NCBI RefSeq assembly: GCF_043555935.1
Contig: NZ_JBIGIB010000001.1
Location: 744,001 to 808,000, forward strand
Direction: 5' to 3'
Length of the DNA: 64,000 nucleotides
Source: Pelomonas baiyunensis
GTDB lineage: Bacteria > Pseudomonadota > Gammaproteobacteria > Burkholderiales > Burkholderiaceae_C
This document shows positions 36,151 through 47,135 of the stretch, piece after piece (position 1 is the first letter of the stretch; the number at the start of each line of letters is the position of its first letter). A program made the translations under genes and the position numbers. The notes below the pieces were generated by a model. That model was not told the origin of the DNA and made no database searches. It worked only from the letters and a program-made list of their open reading frames with translations.

Positions 36151-36175
36151 AACCGTATAAACGATTTATACGGTT
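36151..36175. promoter_or_regulatory. Perfect 11-bp palindrome (putative operator/promoter)
   Basis: AACCGTATAAA (36151-36161) is mirrored exactly by TTTATACGGTT (36165-36175) around CGA. The site is strikingly A+T-rich for this genome, contains TATAAA/TTTATA words that could be a -10 element in either direction, and lies 12 bp upstream of the ribbon-helix-helix-like gene start. An operator for that gene's own product is the simplest reading. Confidence 0.65.
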
Positions 36176-36316
36176 TGCGGATTTCGCGCACAAGCGCCGC
36201 GGGCCCGTCAGCGCCAACCCGAGGCGGCTGGCGTGAAGCCCGTCGCGTTTGGTGTGCTTTGGGTCGTGTTGCAGGTGCCTGTCGGGCGCGCTCTTGCCGC
36301 CCGGCAGGGCAGGGCG

Positions 36317-37876
36317 TCAGTGGCCGTCGCCGATCTTGAACACGCCCACCACTTCGTTCATGCGCTGGGCTTGCCCCTTCAGGCTGTCGGCGGCGGCGGC
36401 GGCTTGCTCCACGAGGGCGGCGTTTTGCTGGGTGACGCGGTCCAGCTCCGTCACGGCTTCGCTCACCTGACCGATGCCCGTGGTTTGTTCCTGCGTGGCC
36501 GAGCCGATCTCGGCGATCAGGTCGGCCACGCGGCGCACCTGTGTGACCACATCGGCCATGGTGCTGCCCGCTTCGCCCACCAGGCGGGAGCCGGCTTCCA
36601 CGTCGTCCACGCTGTGGCTGATGAGGGCCTTGATCTCGCGCGCAGCCTGCGCGCTGCGCTGGGCCAGGGCCCGCACCTCGCCCGCCACCACGGCGAAGCC
36701 CCGGCCTTGCTCGCCCGCGCGGGCGGCTTCCACGGCGGCGTTCAAGGCCAGGATGTTGGTCTGGAAGGCAATGCCGTCGATGGTGCCGATGATGTCGGCG
36801 ATCTTGCGCGAGCTGTTCGAAATCTCGCCCATGGTGTGGATGACCTGCTGCACCACATCGCCCCCTCGCACAGCCACCGTGCTGGCGGATTCGGCCAATT
36901 GGGTGGCGGTGCGCGCGGTTTCGGCGTTTTGGCGCACCGTGGCGTTCATCTCTTCCATGGACGCCGCGGTTTCTTCCAGGTTGGCGGCCTGCTCCTCGGT
37001 GCGTTGGGACAGGTCGGCGTTGCCGCTGGCAATCTCACCTGCGCCGGTGAGGATGGAATCGGCCCCTTGCCGCACCTGCCGCACGATGTGCACCAGGCCC
37101 TCGTTCATCTGACCCAGCGCGGCCAACAAGGTGGCGATTTCATCGCGCCCATCGGCGCGGATGTCCGACCGCAAATCGCCCTCCGCCACGGCCTGCGCCA
37201 CCTGCATGGCGCGGCGCACGGGGTCGGTGATGCTGCGGGTGATGGCCCAGGCCAGGGCGCCCCCCAGCAACAAGGCCACCACCGTCAGCGCCAGCGTGGC
37301 GGCCACGGCGGTGTTGCGGGTGCTCTGGCCTTGCTGGTACTCCGCCGCGCCTTCGTCGATTTGCAACTGGACCAGCTGGTCTGACAGCTCGCGTGCCTTG
37401 CTGGCCAGCGGCAAGGTTTTTTCCTCGTAGATCAGCATGGCCGTGCTCATGCCTCCGGTGGAGAGCGCGGTGGCCACGGGCAGCAGGCCTTCGTCGATGT
37501 AGGCCTTGCGCGTGGCGGCGAAGCGCTGGGCGAGGTCGCGCTCCTTGTCGTTGAGCGGGCTCGCCAGGTAGGCTTCCAGCAAGACCTGCCCCCGTTTGAG
37601 GTTGGCGGCCAGTTCGTCGCTGCGGCGCTTGATCTCATCGAACCCCGGCGCGCGCAGCATCTCGACGATGACGAGCCGGTTGCGGGTGGACAGGTTGTTG
37701 AGTTCGGCCAGCTGGGTCAGGGGCACGGTGCGGTCTTGGTAGACCCGCTCCAGCCCGTCGGCCACCCGAAAAATGCCGCGGATGCCCACGGCCGCCACCA
37801 CCACCATCAGCGCCAGCACCGCCGTGAAGGCGATGCCCAGCCGGCTGCCGATCCTGAGTTGCTTCAGACCCGTCAT
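36317..37876 (-). CDS. Methyl-accepting chemotaxis protein
   Basis: A 519-residue transmembrane chemoreceptor. It has an N-terminal helix (about 12-32), a four-helix-bundle periplasmic domain (about 35-185), a second membrane helix (VAATLALTVVALLLGGALAWA), a HAMP domain (ITRSITDPVRRAMQVAQ), and a cytoplasmic signalling hairpin with IDGIAFQTNILALNAAVEAA. The tail lacks a CheR pentapeptide (ends FKIGDGH). It fits the Tsr-like class with methylation helices. The ligand is unknown. Confidence 0.95.
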   Translation of the reverse strand: MTGLKQLRIGSRLGIAFTAVLALMVVVAAVGIRGIFRVADGLERVYQDRTVPLTQLAELNNLSTRNRLVIVEMLRAPGFDEIKRRSDELAANLKRGQVLLEAYLASPLNDKERDLAQRFAATRKAYIDEGLLPVATALSTGGMSTAMLIYEEKTLPLASKARELSDQLVQLQIDEGAAEYQQGQSTRNTAVAATLALTVVALLLGGALAWAITRSITDPVRRAMQVAQAVAEGDLRSDIRADGRDEIATLLAALGQMNEGLVHIVRQVRQGADSILTGAGEIASGNADLSQRTEEQAANLEETAASMEEMNATVRQNAETARTATQLAESASTVAVRGGDVVQQVIHTMGEISNSSRKIADIIGTIDGIAFQTNILALNAAVEAARAGEQGRGFAVVAGEVRALAQRSAQAAREIKALISHSVDDVEAGSRLVGEAGSTMADVVTQVRRVADLIAEIGSATQEQTTGIGQVSEAVTELDRVTQQNAALVEQAAAAADSLKGQAQRMNEVVGVFKIGDGH

Positions 37877-37951
37877 GCTGTCCTTCCTTCTGTGAGGTTG
37901 TCTCCCGGACGAGGGGGAGTCTGCATGAACGGGACGCTGGCGTCGACGGTT

Positions 37952-39537
<1,586 letters not shown>

Positions 39538-39541
<4 letters not shown>

Positions 39542-39567
39542 GATGGTCAGGGGGCGTCCACTAAAAT
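39538..39567 (+). promoter_or_regulatory. Probable sigma-70 promoter of the yebC-purD operon
   Basis: TTCATG (39538-39543) and TAAAAT (39562-39567) lie 18 bp apart, 59 bp before the yebC start codon. The -10 hexamer matches five of six consensus bases; the -35 is weak. It begins a run of closely spaced plus-strand genes. Confidence 0.4.
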
Positions 39568-39625
39568 CAGGGGCTAATCAACGATAAACGGGCTGCTGCA
39601 ACGGCAGTCCCCCAGGAGCCACTCT

Positions 39626-40348
39626 ATGGCCGGTCATTCCAAATGGGCCAACATCCAGCATCGCAAGGGTCGCCAAGACGAGAAGCGCGGCAAGATCTGG
39701 ACGCGCATCATCCGTGAGATCACTGTGGCCGCCCGCCAGGGCGGTCCGGACATCAAGGACAACCCCCGCCTGCGCCTGGCGGTGGACAAGGCCAAGGCCG
39801 CCAACATGCCGGCCGACCGCATCAAGTACAACATCGACAAGGCCAGCGGCAACATCGATGGCCTGACGTACGAAGAAATCCGCTACGAAGGCTACGGCAT
39901 CGCCGGTGCGGCGGTCATCCTGGACACCATGACGGACAACCGGGTCCGCACCGTGGCCGAAGTGCGTCACGCCTTCAGCAAGTACGGTGGCAACCTGGGC
40001 ACCGAAGGCTCGGTGGCTTTCCAGTTCAAGCACTGCGGTCAGCTGATCTTTGCCCCGGGCACGTCGGAAGACAAGGTCATGGAAGTGGCGCTGGACGCTG
40101 GTGCAGAAGACGTGATCACGGGTGACGACGGCGCCATCGAGGTGCTGACCGCGCCGGCCGACTACGAGACCGTGAAGGCGGCGCTGGAAGCGGCGGGCCT
40201 GACGCCGGAGCTGTCGGAAGTGACGATGCGGGCCGAAAACCCGATCGCCATCACCGGCGAGGACGCCGAGCGCATGCAGAAGCTGCTGGATGTGCTGGAA
40301 GACCTGGACGATGTTCAGGCCGTGTATCACAACGCTGAATTGAATTGA
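39626..40348 (+). CDS. yebC: YebC/PmpR family protein
   Basis: A 240-residue member of the YebC/TACO1 family, acting as a transcriptional regulator (PmpR) or as a factor that relieves ribosome stalling at proline-rich stretches. It starts MAGHSKWANIQHRKGRQDEKR, the unmistakable family N-terminus, followed by GGPDIKDNPRLRLAVDKAKA. The stop codon overlaps the purD start (TGATG). An AGGAG ribosome site precedes it. Confidence 0.95.
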   Translation: MAGHSKWANIQHRKGRQDEKRGKIWTRIIREITVAARQGGPDIKDNPRLRLAVDKAKAANMPADRIKYNIDKASGNIDGLTYEEIRYEGYGIAGAAVILDTMTDNRVRTVAEVRHAFSKYGGNLGTEGSVAFQFKHCGQLIFAPGTSEDKVMEVALDAGAEDVITGDDGAIEVLTAPADYETVKAALEAAGLTPELSEVTMRAENPIAITGEDAERMQKLLDVLEDLDDVQAVYHNAELN

Positions 40349-41634
40349 TGCGAGTTCTCGTCATTGGCAATGGGGGCCGCGAGCACGCGCTGGCCTGGAA
40401 GCTGGCCCAGAGCGAGCGCGTCAGCCAGGTGTTTGTGGCGCCCGGCAATGGCGGCACGGCGCGTGATGAGCAACTGGAAACCGTCAACATCGGCGTGACC
40501 GATGTGAAGGCGCTGGCCGACTTCGCGACGGAACAGAAGATCACCCTGACCGTCGTGGGCCCCGAGGCGGCGCTGGCGGCCGGTGTGGTGGACGAGTTCC
40601 GCGCGCGCGGGCTGCGCATCTTCGGCCCCACGCAGGCGGCCGCGCAGCTGGAAAGCTCCAAGGCCTTTGCCAAGGACTTCATGAAGCGCCACGGCATTCC
40701 CACGGCCGCGTACGAGACCTTTTCGGACGCGGCGGCCGCCCACGCCTACGTGGACGGCCGTGGTGCGCCCATCGTCATCAAGGCCGATGGCTTGGCTGCC
40801 GGCAAGGGCGTGGTGGTGGCGATGACGCTGGCCGAGGCGCACGAGGCCATCAGCTGGATCCTGGAAGACAACAAGCTGGGCGTGACCCACAACGCGGGCG
40901 GCGCTCGCGTGGTCATCGAGGACTTCCTCGCCGGCGAGGAAGCCAGTTTCATCGTCGTGTGCGACGGCAAGCATGTGGTGTCGCTGGCCACCAGCCAGGA
41001 CCACAAGCGTCTGCTGGACGGCGACGCCGGGCCCAACACCGGCGGCATGGGCGCCTACTCGCCGGCACCGGTGGTGACACCCAACGTGCACGCCAAGGTG
41101 ATGCACGAAATCATCCAGCCCACCATCGCGGGCATGGCCAAGGACGGCCATCCGTTCACCGGCTTCCTGTACGCCGGGCTGATGATCGACGAGCACGGCC
41201 AGCCGCGCACCGTCGAGTTCAACACCCGCATGGGCGATCCGGAAACCCAGCCCATCATGATGCGGCTCAAGAGTGACCTCTTCGAGCTGATGATGGCCGC
41301 CACCGATGGCACGCTGGACCAGGTCGAGTTGCAGTGGGACCGCCGTGTCGCGCTGGGTGTGGTGCTGGCCGCCGACGGCTACCCGCTCACGCCGCGCAAG
41401 GGCGATGCCATCAGCGGCCTGCCGGCCGATGAAGACGACGCCATGGTGTTCCACGCCGGCACCGCCATGGTGGACGGCCAGCTCGTGACCAGCGGGGGCC
41501 GTGTGTTGTGCGTGACCGCGCTGGGCGAATCGGTGCGCACGGCCGCGCAGCGCGCCTATGACGTCGCCACGGGCATCCAGTTCGCCGGCCGGCAGTACCG
41601 GTCGGACATCGGCCACCGGGCCCTGAAGCGTTGA
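40348..41634 (+). CDS. purD: Phosphoribosylamine-glycine ligase PurD
   Basis: PurD (GARS) joins glycine to phosphoribosylamine in purine synthesis. The 428 residues start MRVLVIGNGGREHALAWKL, with the ATP-grasp region (IKADGLAAGKGVVVAMTL, about 145-162) and the C-terminal GARS part (FNTRMGDPETQ, about 291-301). Length is standard. ATG at 40348 shares its A with the yebC stop. Its own stop overlaps the next gene. Confidence 0.97.
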   Translation: MRVLVIGNGGREHALAWKLAQSERVSQVFVAPGNGGTARDEQLETVNIGVTDVKALADFATEQKITLTVVGPEAALAAGVVDEFRARGLRIFGPTQAAAQLESSKAFAKDFMKRHGIPTAAYETFSDAAAAHAYVDGRGAPIVIKADGLAAGKGVVVAMTLAEAHEAISWILEDNKLGVTHNAGGARVVIEDFLAGEEASFIVVCDGKHVVSLATSQDHKRLLDGDAGPNTGGMGAYSPAPVVTPNVHAKVMHEIIQPTIAGMAKDGHPFTGFLYAGLMIDEHGQPRTVEFNTRMGDPETQPIMMRLKSDLFELMMAATDGTLDQVELQWDRRVALGVVLAADGYPLTPRKGDAISGLPADEDDAMVFHAGTAMVDGQLVTSGGRVLCVTALGESVRTAAQRAYDVATGIQFAGRQYRSDIGHRALKR

Positions 41635-42266
41635 AGCCCACCCCCACCGTGCTCAACGGGCCGCTACGGCCCCATGGCCGCGAGAGCCGCCTGGCGCGTC
41701 GGCTGTTGGGGCTGTTCGGCTGGCGGGTGGAGGCGCCGGGTTTGCCGGCGGAGCAGGGCGTGATCCTGGTCTACCCCCACACCTCCAACTGGGATTTCGT
41801 CATCGGCGTGCTGGCCAAGTGGACCCTGGGGCTGCAACTGCGGTTCTGGGGCAAGGACAGCCTCTTCAAGGTGCCCGTGCTGGGCGCCTGGGCGCGCTGG
41901 ATCGGCGGCGTGGCGGTGGACCGCAGCAGCCCCCACGGGCTGGTGGGCGACACCGTGCGCCAGATGCAAGCGGCGGCTGCACGGGGCGAACGCTTCTGGC
42001 TGGCGGCCGCGCCCGAGGGCACCCGTTCGCTGACCCACGGCTGGCGCACCGGTGCCTACCAGGTGGCAGTGCAGGCGGGCGTGCCGGTAGGCCTGTGCTA
42101 TTTCGACTTCAAGGACCGCGTGGTGTCGCTCACGCGGTTCGTTCAACTGACCGGGGATGTGCAGGCCGATTTCGCCGCCTTCGCCGAGTACCTGGGCCCG
42201 CGCACCGGCAAGCGCCCCGAGCTGGCCAGTCCCATTCAACCCAAGCCCCCGCGTCAGCATCCATGA
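41631..42266 (+). CDS. Lysophospholipid acyltransferase family protein
   Basis: A PlsC-fold acyltransferase of about 205-211 residues. The H-x4-D motif is YPHTSNWDFVIG (about 48-59) and the second motif is APEGTRSL (about 124-131). It resembles the protein encoded at 23271-23861, including the rare PHTSNWD signature. A TTG at 41631 overlapping the purD stop, or a GTG at 41649, is the likely start. The stop overlaps hemF by 4 bp, so it is part of the purD-hemF-nadD chain. Confidence 0.82.
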   Translation: MKPTPTVLNGPLRPHGRESRLARRLLGLFGWRVEAPGLPAEQGVILVYPHTSNWDFVIGVLAKWTLGLQLRFWGKDSLFKVPVLGAWARWIGGVAVDRSSPHGLVGDTVRQMQAAAARGERFWLAAAPEGTRSLTHGWRTGAYQVAVQAGVPVGLCYFDFKDRVVSLTRFVQLTGDVQADFAAFAEYLGPRTGKRPELASPIQPKPPRQHP

Positions 42267-43198
42267 ACACCACCGCCGTTCGCGACTATTTGCTGGGCCT
42301 GCAGCAGCGCATCGTCACTGCGCTGGAAGCGGCCGACGGCAATCCCTTCCTGCGCGATGGCTGGACGCGGGAGCCCGGCGGCCGGCTGGAGGGCGACGGC
42401 CTGAGCCGCCTGATCGAAGGCGGCTCGGTGTTCGAGCGCGGCGGCGTCAATTTCTCGCATGTGAAGGGCCGCGTGTTGCCGCCCTCGGCCACCCAGCACC
42501 GGCCCGAGTTGGCGGGCGCGCCGTTCGAGGCCATGGGCGTGTCGCTGGTGCTGCACCCGCACAACCCGTTCGTGCCCACAGTGCACATGAACGTGCGCAT
42601 GTTCGCGGCGCTGCCGGCCGACGGCCCGGCGGTCACGTGGTTCGGCGGCGGCATGGACCTGACGCCCTACTACGGCTACGAGCGCGATGCCCAGCACTTC
42701 CACCGCGTCTGCCGCGACGCGCTGGCCGCGCACGGTGCTGACCTGCACCCCAAGTACAAGGCGTGGTGCGACGAGTATTTCTTTCTCAAGCACCGCAACG
42801 AGCCCCGCGGCGTGGGCGGCATCTTCTTTGACGATGTCTCCGACGGCGGTTTCGACGGCGGCTTTGCGCTGATCCGCTCGGTGGGCGACGCGTTCGTGCA
42901 GGCCTACCTGCCCATCGTGGAACGCCGCCAGGGCTATGCCTACGGCGAACGCGAGCGTGACTTCCAGGCCTACCGCAGGGGGCGCTATGTCGAGTTCAAC
43001 CTGGTGTTCGACCGCGGCACGCTGTTCGGCCTGCAGTCGGGTGGGCGCACCGAGTCCATCCTGATGTCCATGCCGCCGCAGGTGAAGTGGCGTTACGACT
43101 GGGCTCCCGAGCCCGGCACGCCCGAGGCGCGGCTCTACAGCGACTTCCTGCGTCCGCGCGACTGGGCGAACGAGGAGGCCACCGCCCTGTGGCTGTGA
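42263..43198 (+). CDS. hemF: Oxygen-dependent coproporphyrinogen III oxidase HemF
   Basis: HemF converts coproporphyrinogen III to protoporphyrinogen IX using oxygen, a late haem step. The 311-residue enzyme shows GGVNFSHVKGRVLPPSA, PTVHMNVRMF, WFGGGMDLTPYYGY and GRYVEFNLVFDRGT, all HemF hallmarks. Its presence implies aerobic haem synthesis. ATG at 42263 overlaps the acyltransferase stop; the stop overlaps the nadD start by 10 bp. Confidence 0.97.
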   Translation: MNTTAVRDYLLGLQQRIVTALEAADGNPFLRDGWTREPGGRLEGDGLSRLIEGGSVFERGGVNFSHVKGRVLPPSATQHRPELAGAPFEAMGVSLVLHPHNPFVPTVHMNVRMFAALPADGPAVTWFGGGMDLTPYYGYERDAQHFHRVCRDALAAHGADLHPKYKAWCDEYFFLKHRNEPRGVGGIFFDDVSDGGFDGGFALIRSVGDAFVQAYLPIVERRQGYAYGERERDFQAYRRGRYVEFNLVFDRGTLFGLQSGGRTESILMSMPPQVKWRYDWAPEPGTPEARLYSDFLRPRDWANEEATALWL

Positions 43199-43779
43199 AA
43201 CTGGCGCTCTTCGGCGGCAGTTTCGACCCGCCGCACCTGGGCCATCTGGCGTTCGCGCAGTTCGCCCTGCGCGCACTGGCGCCGGACCGTTTCGTGTGGT
43301 TGCCGGCCGGGCGGCCTTGGCAGAAGCCCGATCAAGTCATGGCACCGGGCGAGCACCGCGTGGCCATGATCGAGGCGCTGATCCGCGGCGAGCCGCGATT
43401 CACGGTGGACGACCGCGAACTGCACCGCCGCGGCCCGAGCTTCACGGCGGACACCTTGCGTGAGTTCCGCCGCGAAAATCCGGGTGCGGAACTCATGTTC
43501 CTGATCGGGCAAGACCAATACGAGCGCCTGAGCACCTGGTACCAAGTCGAGACCGTGGTGGACCTGGCGACGTTGGTGGTGGTGCCCCGCGCCGGCGAGC
43601 CCGTGGTCACGCCGCCGGGGCTGCCGGCGCACCGTTTGCAGGTGCTGGGCTTGCCCGACACCCCTGTTTCGTCCACGGCCGTGCGCAGCCTTGCTGCCCA
43701 AGGCCGGGACATCTGCCCCATGGTGGGCGCCGAGGTGGCGAGCTATATTGCTTCGCACCACCTCTACGAGAAGAAGTGA
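43189..43779 (+). CDS. nadD: Nicotinate-nucleotide adenylyltransferase NadD
   Basis: NadD adenylates nicotinate mononucleotide in NAD synthesis. The 196 residues start (GTG) VAVKLALFGGSFDPPHLGHLAF, with the nucleotidyltransferase GGSFDPPHxGH motif, and end with the SSTAVR motif (VSSTAVRSLAA). GTG 43189 is preferred because GAGGAGG (43172-43178) lies 10 nt upstream; a GTG at 43195 is an alternative. It overlaps hemF and is 3 bp before rsfS. Confidence 0.94.
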   Translation: MAVKLALFGGSFDPPHLGHLAFAQFALRALAPDRFVWLPAGRPWQKPDQVMAPGEHRVAMIEALIRGEPRFTVDDRELHRRGPSFTADTLREFRRENPGAELMFLIGQDQYERLSTWYQVETVVDLATLVVVPRAGEPVVTPPGLPAHRLQVLGLPDTPVSSTAVRSLAAQGRDICPMVGAEVASYIASHHLYEKK

Positions 43780-43782
43780 AGA

Positions 43783-44462
<680 letters not shown>

Positions 44463-44463
<1 letters not shown>

Positions 44464-44930
44464 TGCGTCTGCTGCTGGTGGCCGTGGGCCAGCGACAGCC
44501 GGCCTGGGCGGACACGGCGTACGACGATTTCGCCAAACGCTTCCCGCCCGAGCTGCGGCTGGAGTTGAAAGCCGTCAAGGCTGAAACCCGCGGCAGCAAG
44601 ACCGCCGAGCAACTGATGGCGGCAGAAGCAGCGCGCATCGAGGCAGCGCTACCCAAAGGCGTGCGCCGCATCATCCTGGACGAGCGCGGCGAGCGTCGCA
44701 CCAGCGTGCAGTTGGCCGAGCGGCTCAAGCTGTGGATGGGCGAGGGGCGTGACGCGGCCCTCATCATCGGCGGCCCGGACGGCCTTCACCCCGACCTCAA
44801 AGCCACGGCGGACGAAACCCTGCGCCTGTCAGACCTGACCCTGCCGCACGCGTTCGCGCGCGTGCTGCTGGCCGAAGGCCTGTACCGGGCCTGGACTGTG
44901 ACCACCGGCCACCCCTACCACCGCGAATGA
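44463..44930 (+). CDS. rlmH: 23S rRNA (pseudouridine1915-N3)-methyltransferase RlmH
   Basis: RlmH is a SPOUT methyltransferase that modifies pseudouridine 1915 in 23S rRNA. The 155 residues start MRLLLVAVGQRQPAWADTAYDDF, with IIGGPDGLHPDL (about 100-111), where SAM is bound in the knot, and the C-terminal ALLAEGLYRAWTVTTGHPYHRE, the near-invariant family ending. It is in the standard rsfS-rlmH-maf order with 1 and 4 bp overlaps. Confidence 0.97.
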
Positions 44931-45529
44931 TGCGCGTTTTGTACCTGGCGTCCCAGAGCCCACGCCGCCGGCAATTGCTGGACCAGATCGGCGTGGCGCA
45001 CGAGTTGCTGTTGCCCGCCGCTGACGAGGATTCCGAAGCGCTGGAAGCCGTAGAGCCGGGCGAGGCGCCGCGGGCTTACTGCGAGCGTGTGACCGCAGCC
45101 AAGCTGGACGCGGCACTGGCCCGCCAGTTGGCGCGTGGGCTGCCCGCAGGGCCGGTGCTGTGTGCCGACACGACGGTGGCGGCTGGCGACTTGATCCTGG
45201 GCAAGCCGGCCGACGCGGCCGACGTCGCACGCATGCTGGGTCTGCTGTCCGGCCGCACGCACGAGGTCATCACGGCGGTCACGGTGGCCGACGCGACGCA
45301 GCGCTTCAGTGCGGTCAGTGTGTCGCAGGTCCGCTTCGCGGCGCTGTCGGCCGAGCAGATCGACCGCTACATCGCCAGCCGAGAACCCTTTGGCAAGGCG
45401 GGGGCTTATGCCATCCAGAGCCAAGCCGCGGCCTGGATCGTGAACATTGCCGGAAGCTACTCGGGCATCATGGGGTTGCCCCTCTTTGAGACGGCCTCGC
45501 TGTTGTCCAAATTCGGCTACGAGTTCTGA
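44927..45529 (+). CDS. maf: Maf-type nucleoside triphosphate pyrophosphatase
   Basis: A 200-residue Maf family pyrophosphatase that hydrolyses dTTP/UTP or modified nucleotides. It starts MMRVLYLASQSPRRRQLLDQIG with the SxSPRR motif, then ADTTVAAGDLILGKP and REPFGKAGAYAIQSQAA, typical of the YhdE subgroup. Substrate is inferred from that subgroup. It is 4 bp overlapped with rlmH and 47 bp before rng. Confidence 0.93.
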   Translation: MMRVLYLASQSPRRRQLLDQIGVAHELLLPAADEDSEALEAVEPGEAPRAYCERVTAAKLDAALARQLARGLPAGPVLCADTTVAAGDLILGKPADAADVARMLGLLSGRTHEVITAVTVADATQRFSAVSVSQVRFAALSAEQIDRYIASREPFGKAGAYAIQSQAAAWIVNIAGSYSGIMGLPLFETASLLSKFGYEF

Positions 45530-45576
45530 CGTCTGCGCGCGCTCGGCGCGCTCACGTCAGCATTCAAAGGTTCGCG

Positions 45577-47061
45577 ATGGAAGACATCCTGATCAACTGG
45601 TCCCCGCAGGAGACGCGGGTGGCCGTGGTCGAGAACGGCGCGGTGCAGGAATTGCACGTCGAGCGCACCCTGGAGCGGGGCCTGGTGGGCAACGTGTACC
45701 TGGGCAAGGTGGTGCGCGTGCTGCCCGGCATGCAAAGCGCATTCATCGACATCGGCCTGGAGCGCGCGGCGTTCCTGCACGTGGCCGATTTGCACAGCGC
45801 CTCGCAGTTCGGCCACGGCCGCAGCCACGGGTCAGATGCGCCGCCCACACCCATCGAGCGGCTGGTGTTCGAAGGGCAGCCGCTGACGGTTCAGGTCATC
45901 AAAGACCCGATCGGCACCAAGGGCGCGCGCCTGTCCAGCCAGATCAGCATCGCGGGCCGCATGCTGGTGTACCTGCCGCAGGACGAGCACATCGGCATCA
46001 GCCAGAAGATCGGTTCGCCCGAGACCCGGGACGCGCTGCGTGCCCGCATGGTGGCGCTGGTGGGCACGAAGGAGCAGGGCGGGGGTGGCGGCTTCATCTT
46101 GCGAACCAATGCCGAAGACGCGACCGACGAAGAGTTGGCGGCGGACATCGCCTACCTGCGCAAGACATGGCACCAGATCCGTGAGAAAGCGCTGCAGACG
46201 CCCCCTGCCAACCTGCTGCACCAAGACTTGAGCTTGGTGGAGCGGGTGTTGCGCGACCTGACCAGCGAGCGCACGGGCCACATCCGCATCGATTCCAAGA
46301 TGCAGTACGACGTGTTGCGCCAGTTCGGCGAGACCTTCATGCCGGCCGTGACGGCCAAGCTGGAGCACTACCGGGGCGAGCGGCCGATTTTTGACCTGTG
46401 CAATGTGGACGCCGAAATTGCACGGGCGTTGGCGCGCAAAGTGGAGTTGAAGTCGGGAGGCACGCTGGTGTTCGACCAGACCGAGGCCATGACGACGATC
46501 GACGTGAACACGGGCGGTTTCGTCGGCGCCAAGAACTTCGACGACACCATCTTCAAGACCAACCTGGAGGCGGCCGGCGCCATCGCCCGGCAGCTGCGCT
46601 TGCGCAACCTGGGTGGCATCATCATTGTCGATTTCATCGACATGACGCGCGAAGAGCACCGCACGGCGGTGCTGGCGGAGTTCAAAAAGCAGCTGAGCCG
46701 CGACCGCACGAAGGTCACGGTGGGTGGCTTCACGCAGTTGGGGCTGGTGGAGATGACCCGCAAGCGCACCCGCGAGTCCCTGTCGCGCATGCTGTGCGAG
46801 CCGTGTCCGACCTGCGAGGGCCGGGGGCAAGTGAAGACCGCGCGCTCCGTTTGCTACGACATCCTGCGCGAGATCCTGCGCGAGGCGCGGCAGTTCTCAC
46901 CGCGTGAGTTCCGCGTCGTTGCGGCGGCCAACGTGGTGGAGATGCTGTTGGACGAAGAAAGCGCGCATCTGGCCGGCCTGTCCGACTTCATTGGCAAGCC
47001 AATCTCGCTGACCGCTGAACCCACCAACCAGACCGAGCACTACGACATCGTGCTGCTGTGA
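45577..47061 (+). CDS. rng: Ribonuclease G
   Basis: RNase G is a 5'-end-sensing endonuclease that processes 16S rRNA and some mRNAs. The 494 residues start MEDILINWSPQETRVAVVENGAVQE with an S1-domain region (about 38-125), the catalytic DNase I-like domain with DVNTGGF (two Asp ligands for Mg), and the Zn-link CEPCPTCEGRG (about 406-416). It lacks the long C-terminal scaffold of RNase E, so it is RNase G. Preceding order maf-rng is conserved. Confidence 0.95.
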   Translation: MEDILINWSPQETRVAVVENGAVQELHVERTLERGLVGNVYLGKVVRVLPGMQSAFIDIGLERAAFLHVADLHSASQFGHGRSHGSDAPPTPIERLVFEGQPLTVQVIKDPIGTKGARLSSQISIAGRMLVYLPQDEHIGISQKIGSPETRDALRARMVALVGTKEQGGGGGFILRTNAEDATDEELAADIAYLRKTWHQIREKALQTPPANLLHQDLSLVERVLRDLTSERTGHIRIDSKMQYDVLRQFGETFMPAVTAKLEHYRGERPIFDLCNVDAEIARALARKVELKSGGTLVFDQTEAMTTIDVNTGGFVGAKNFDDTIFKTNLEAAGAIARQLRLRNLGGIIIVDFIDMTREEHRTAVLAEFKKQLSRDRTKVTVGGFTQLGLVEMTRKRTRESLSRMLCEPCPTCEGRGQVKTARSVCYDILREILREARQFSPREFRVVAAANVVEMLLDEESAHLAGLSDFIGKPISLTAEPTNQTEHYDIVLL

Positions 47062-47135
47062 CTGGGCGCGCGGGCCGGCGAAATGCGGCCCTGTCTGACG
47101 GCAGCGCGGGGTGTGCTGCGGCAGAATCCCGCGCC

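Noticed and set aside
43087..43188. N-terminal extension of nadD into hemF
   Set aside because: The extra residues do not belong to the NadD fold; a GAGGAGG site points to the GTG at 43189.
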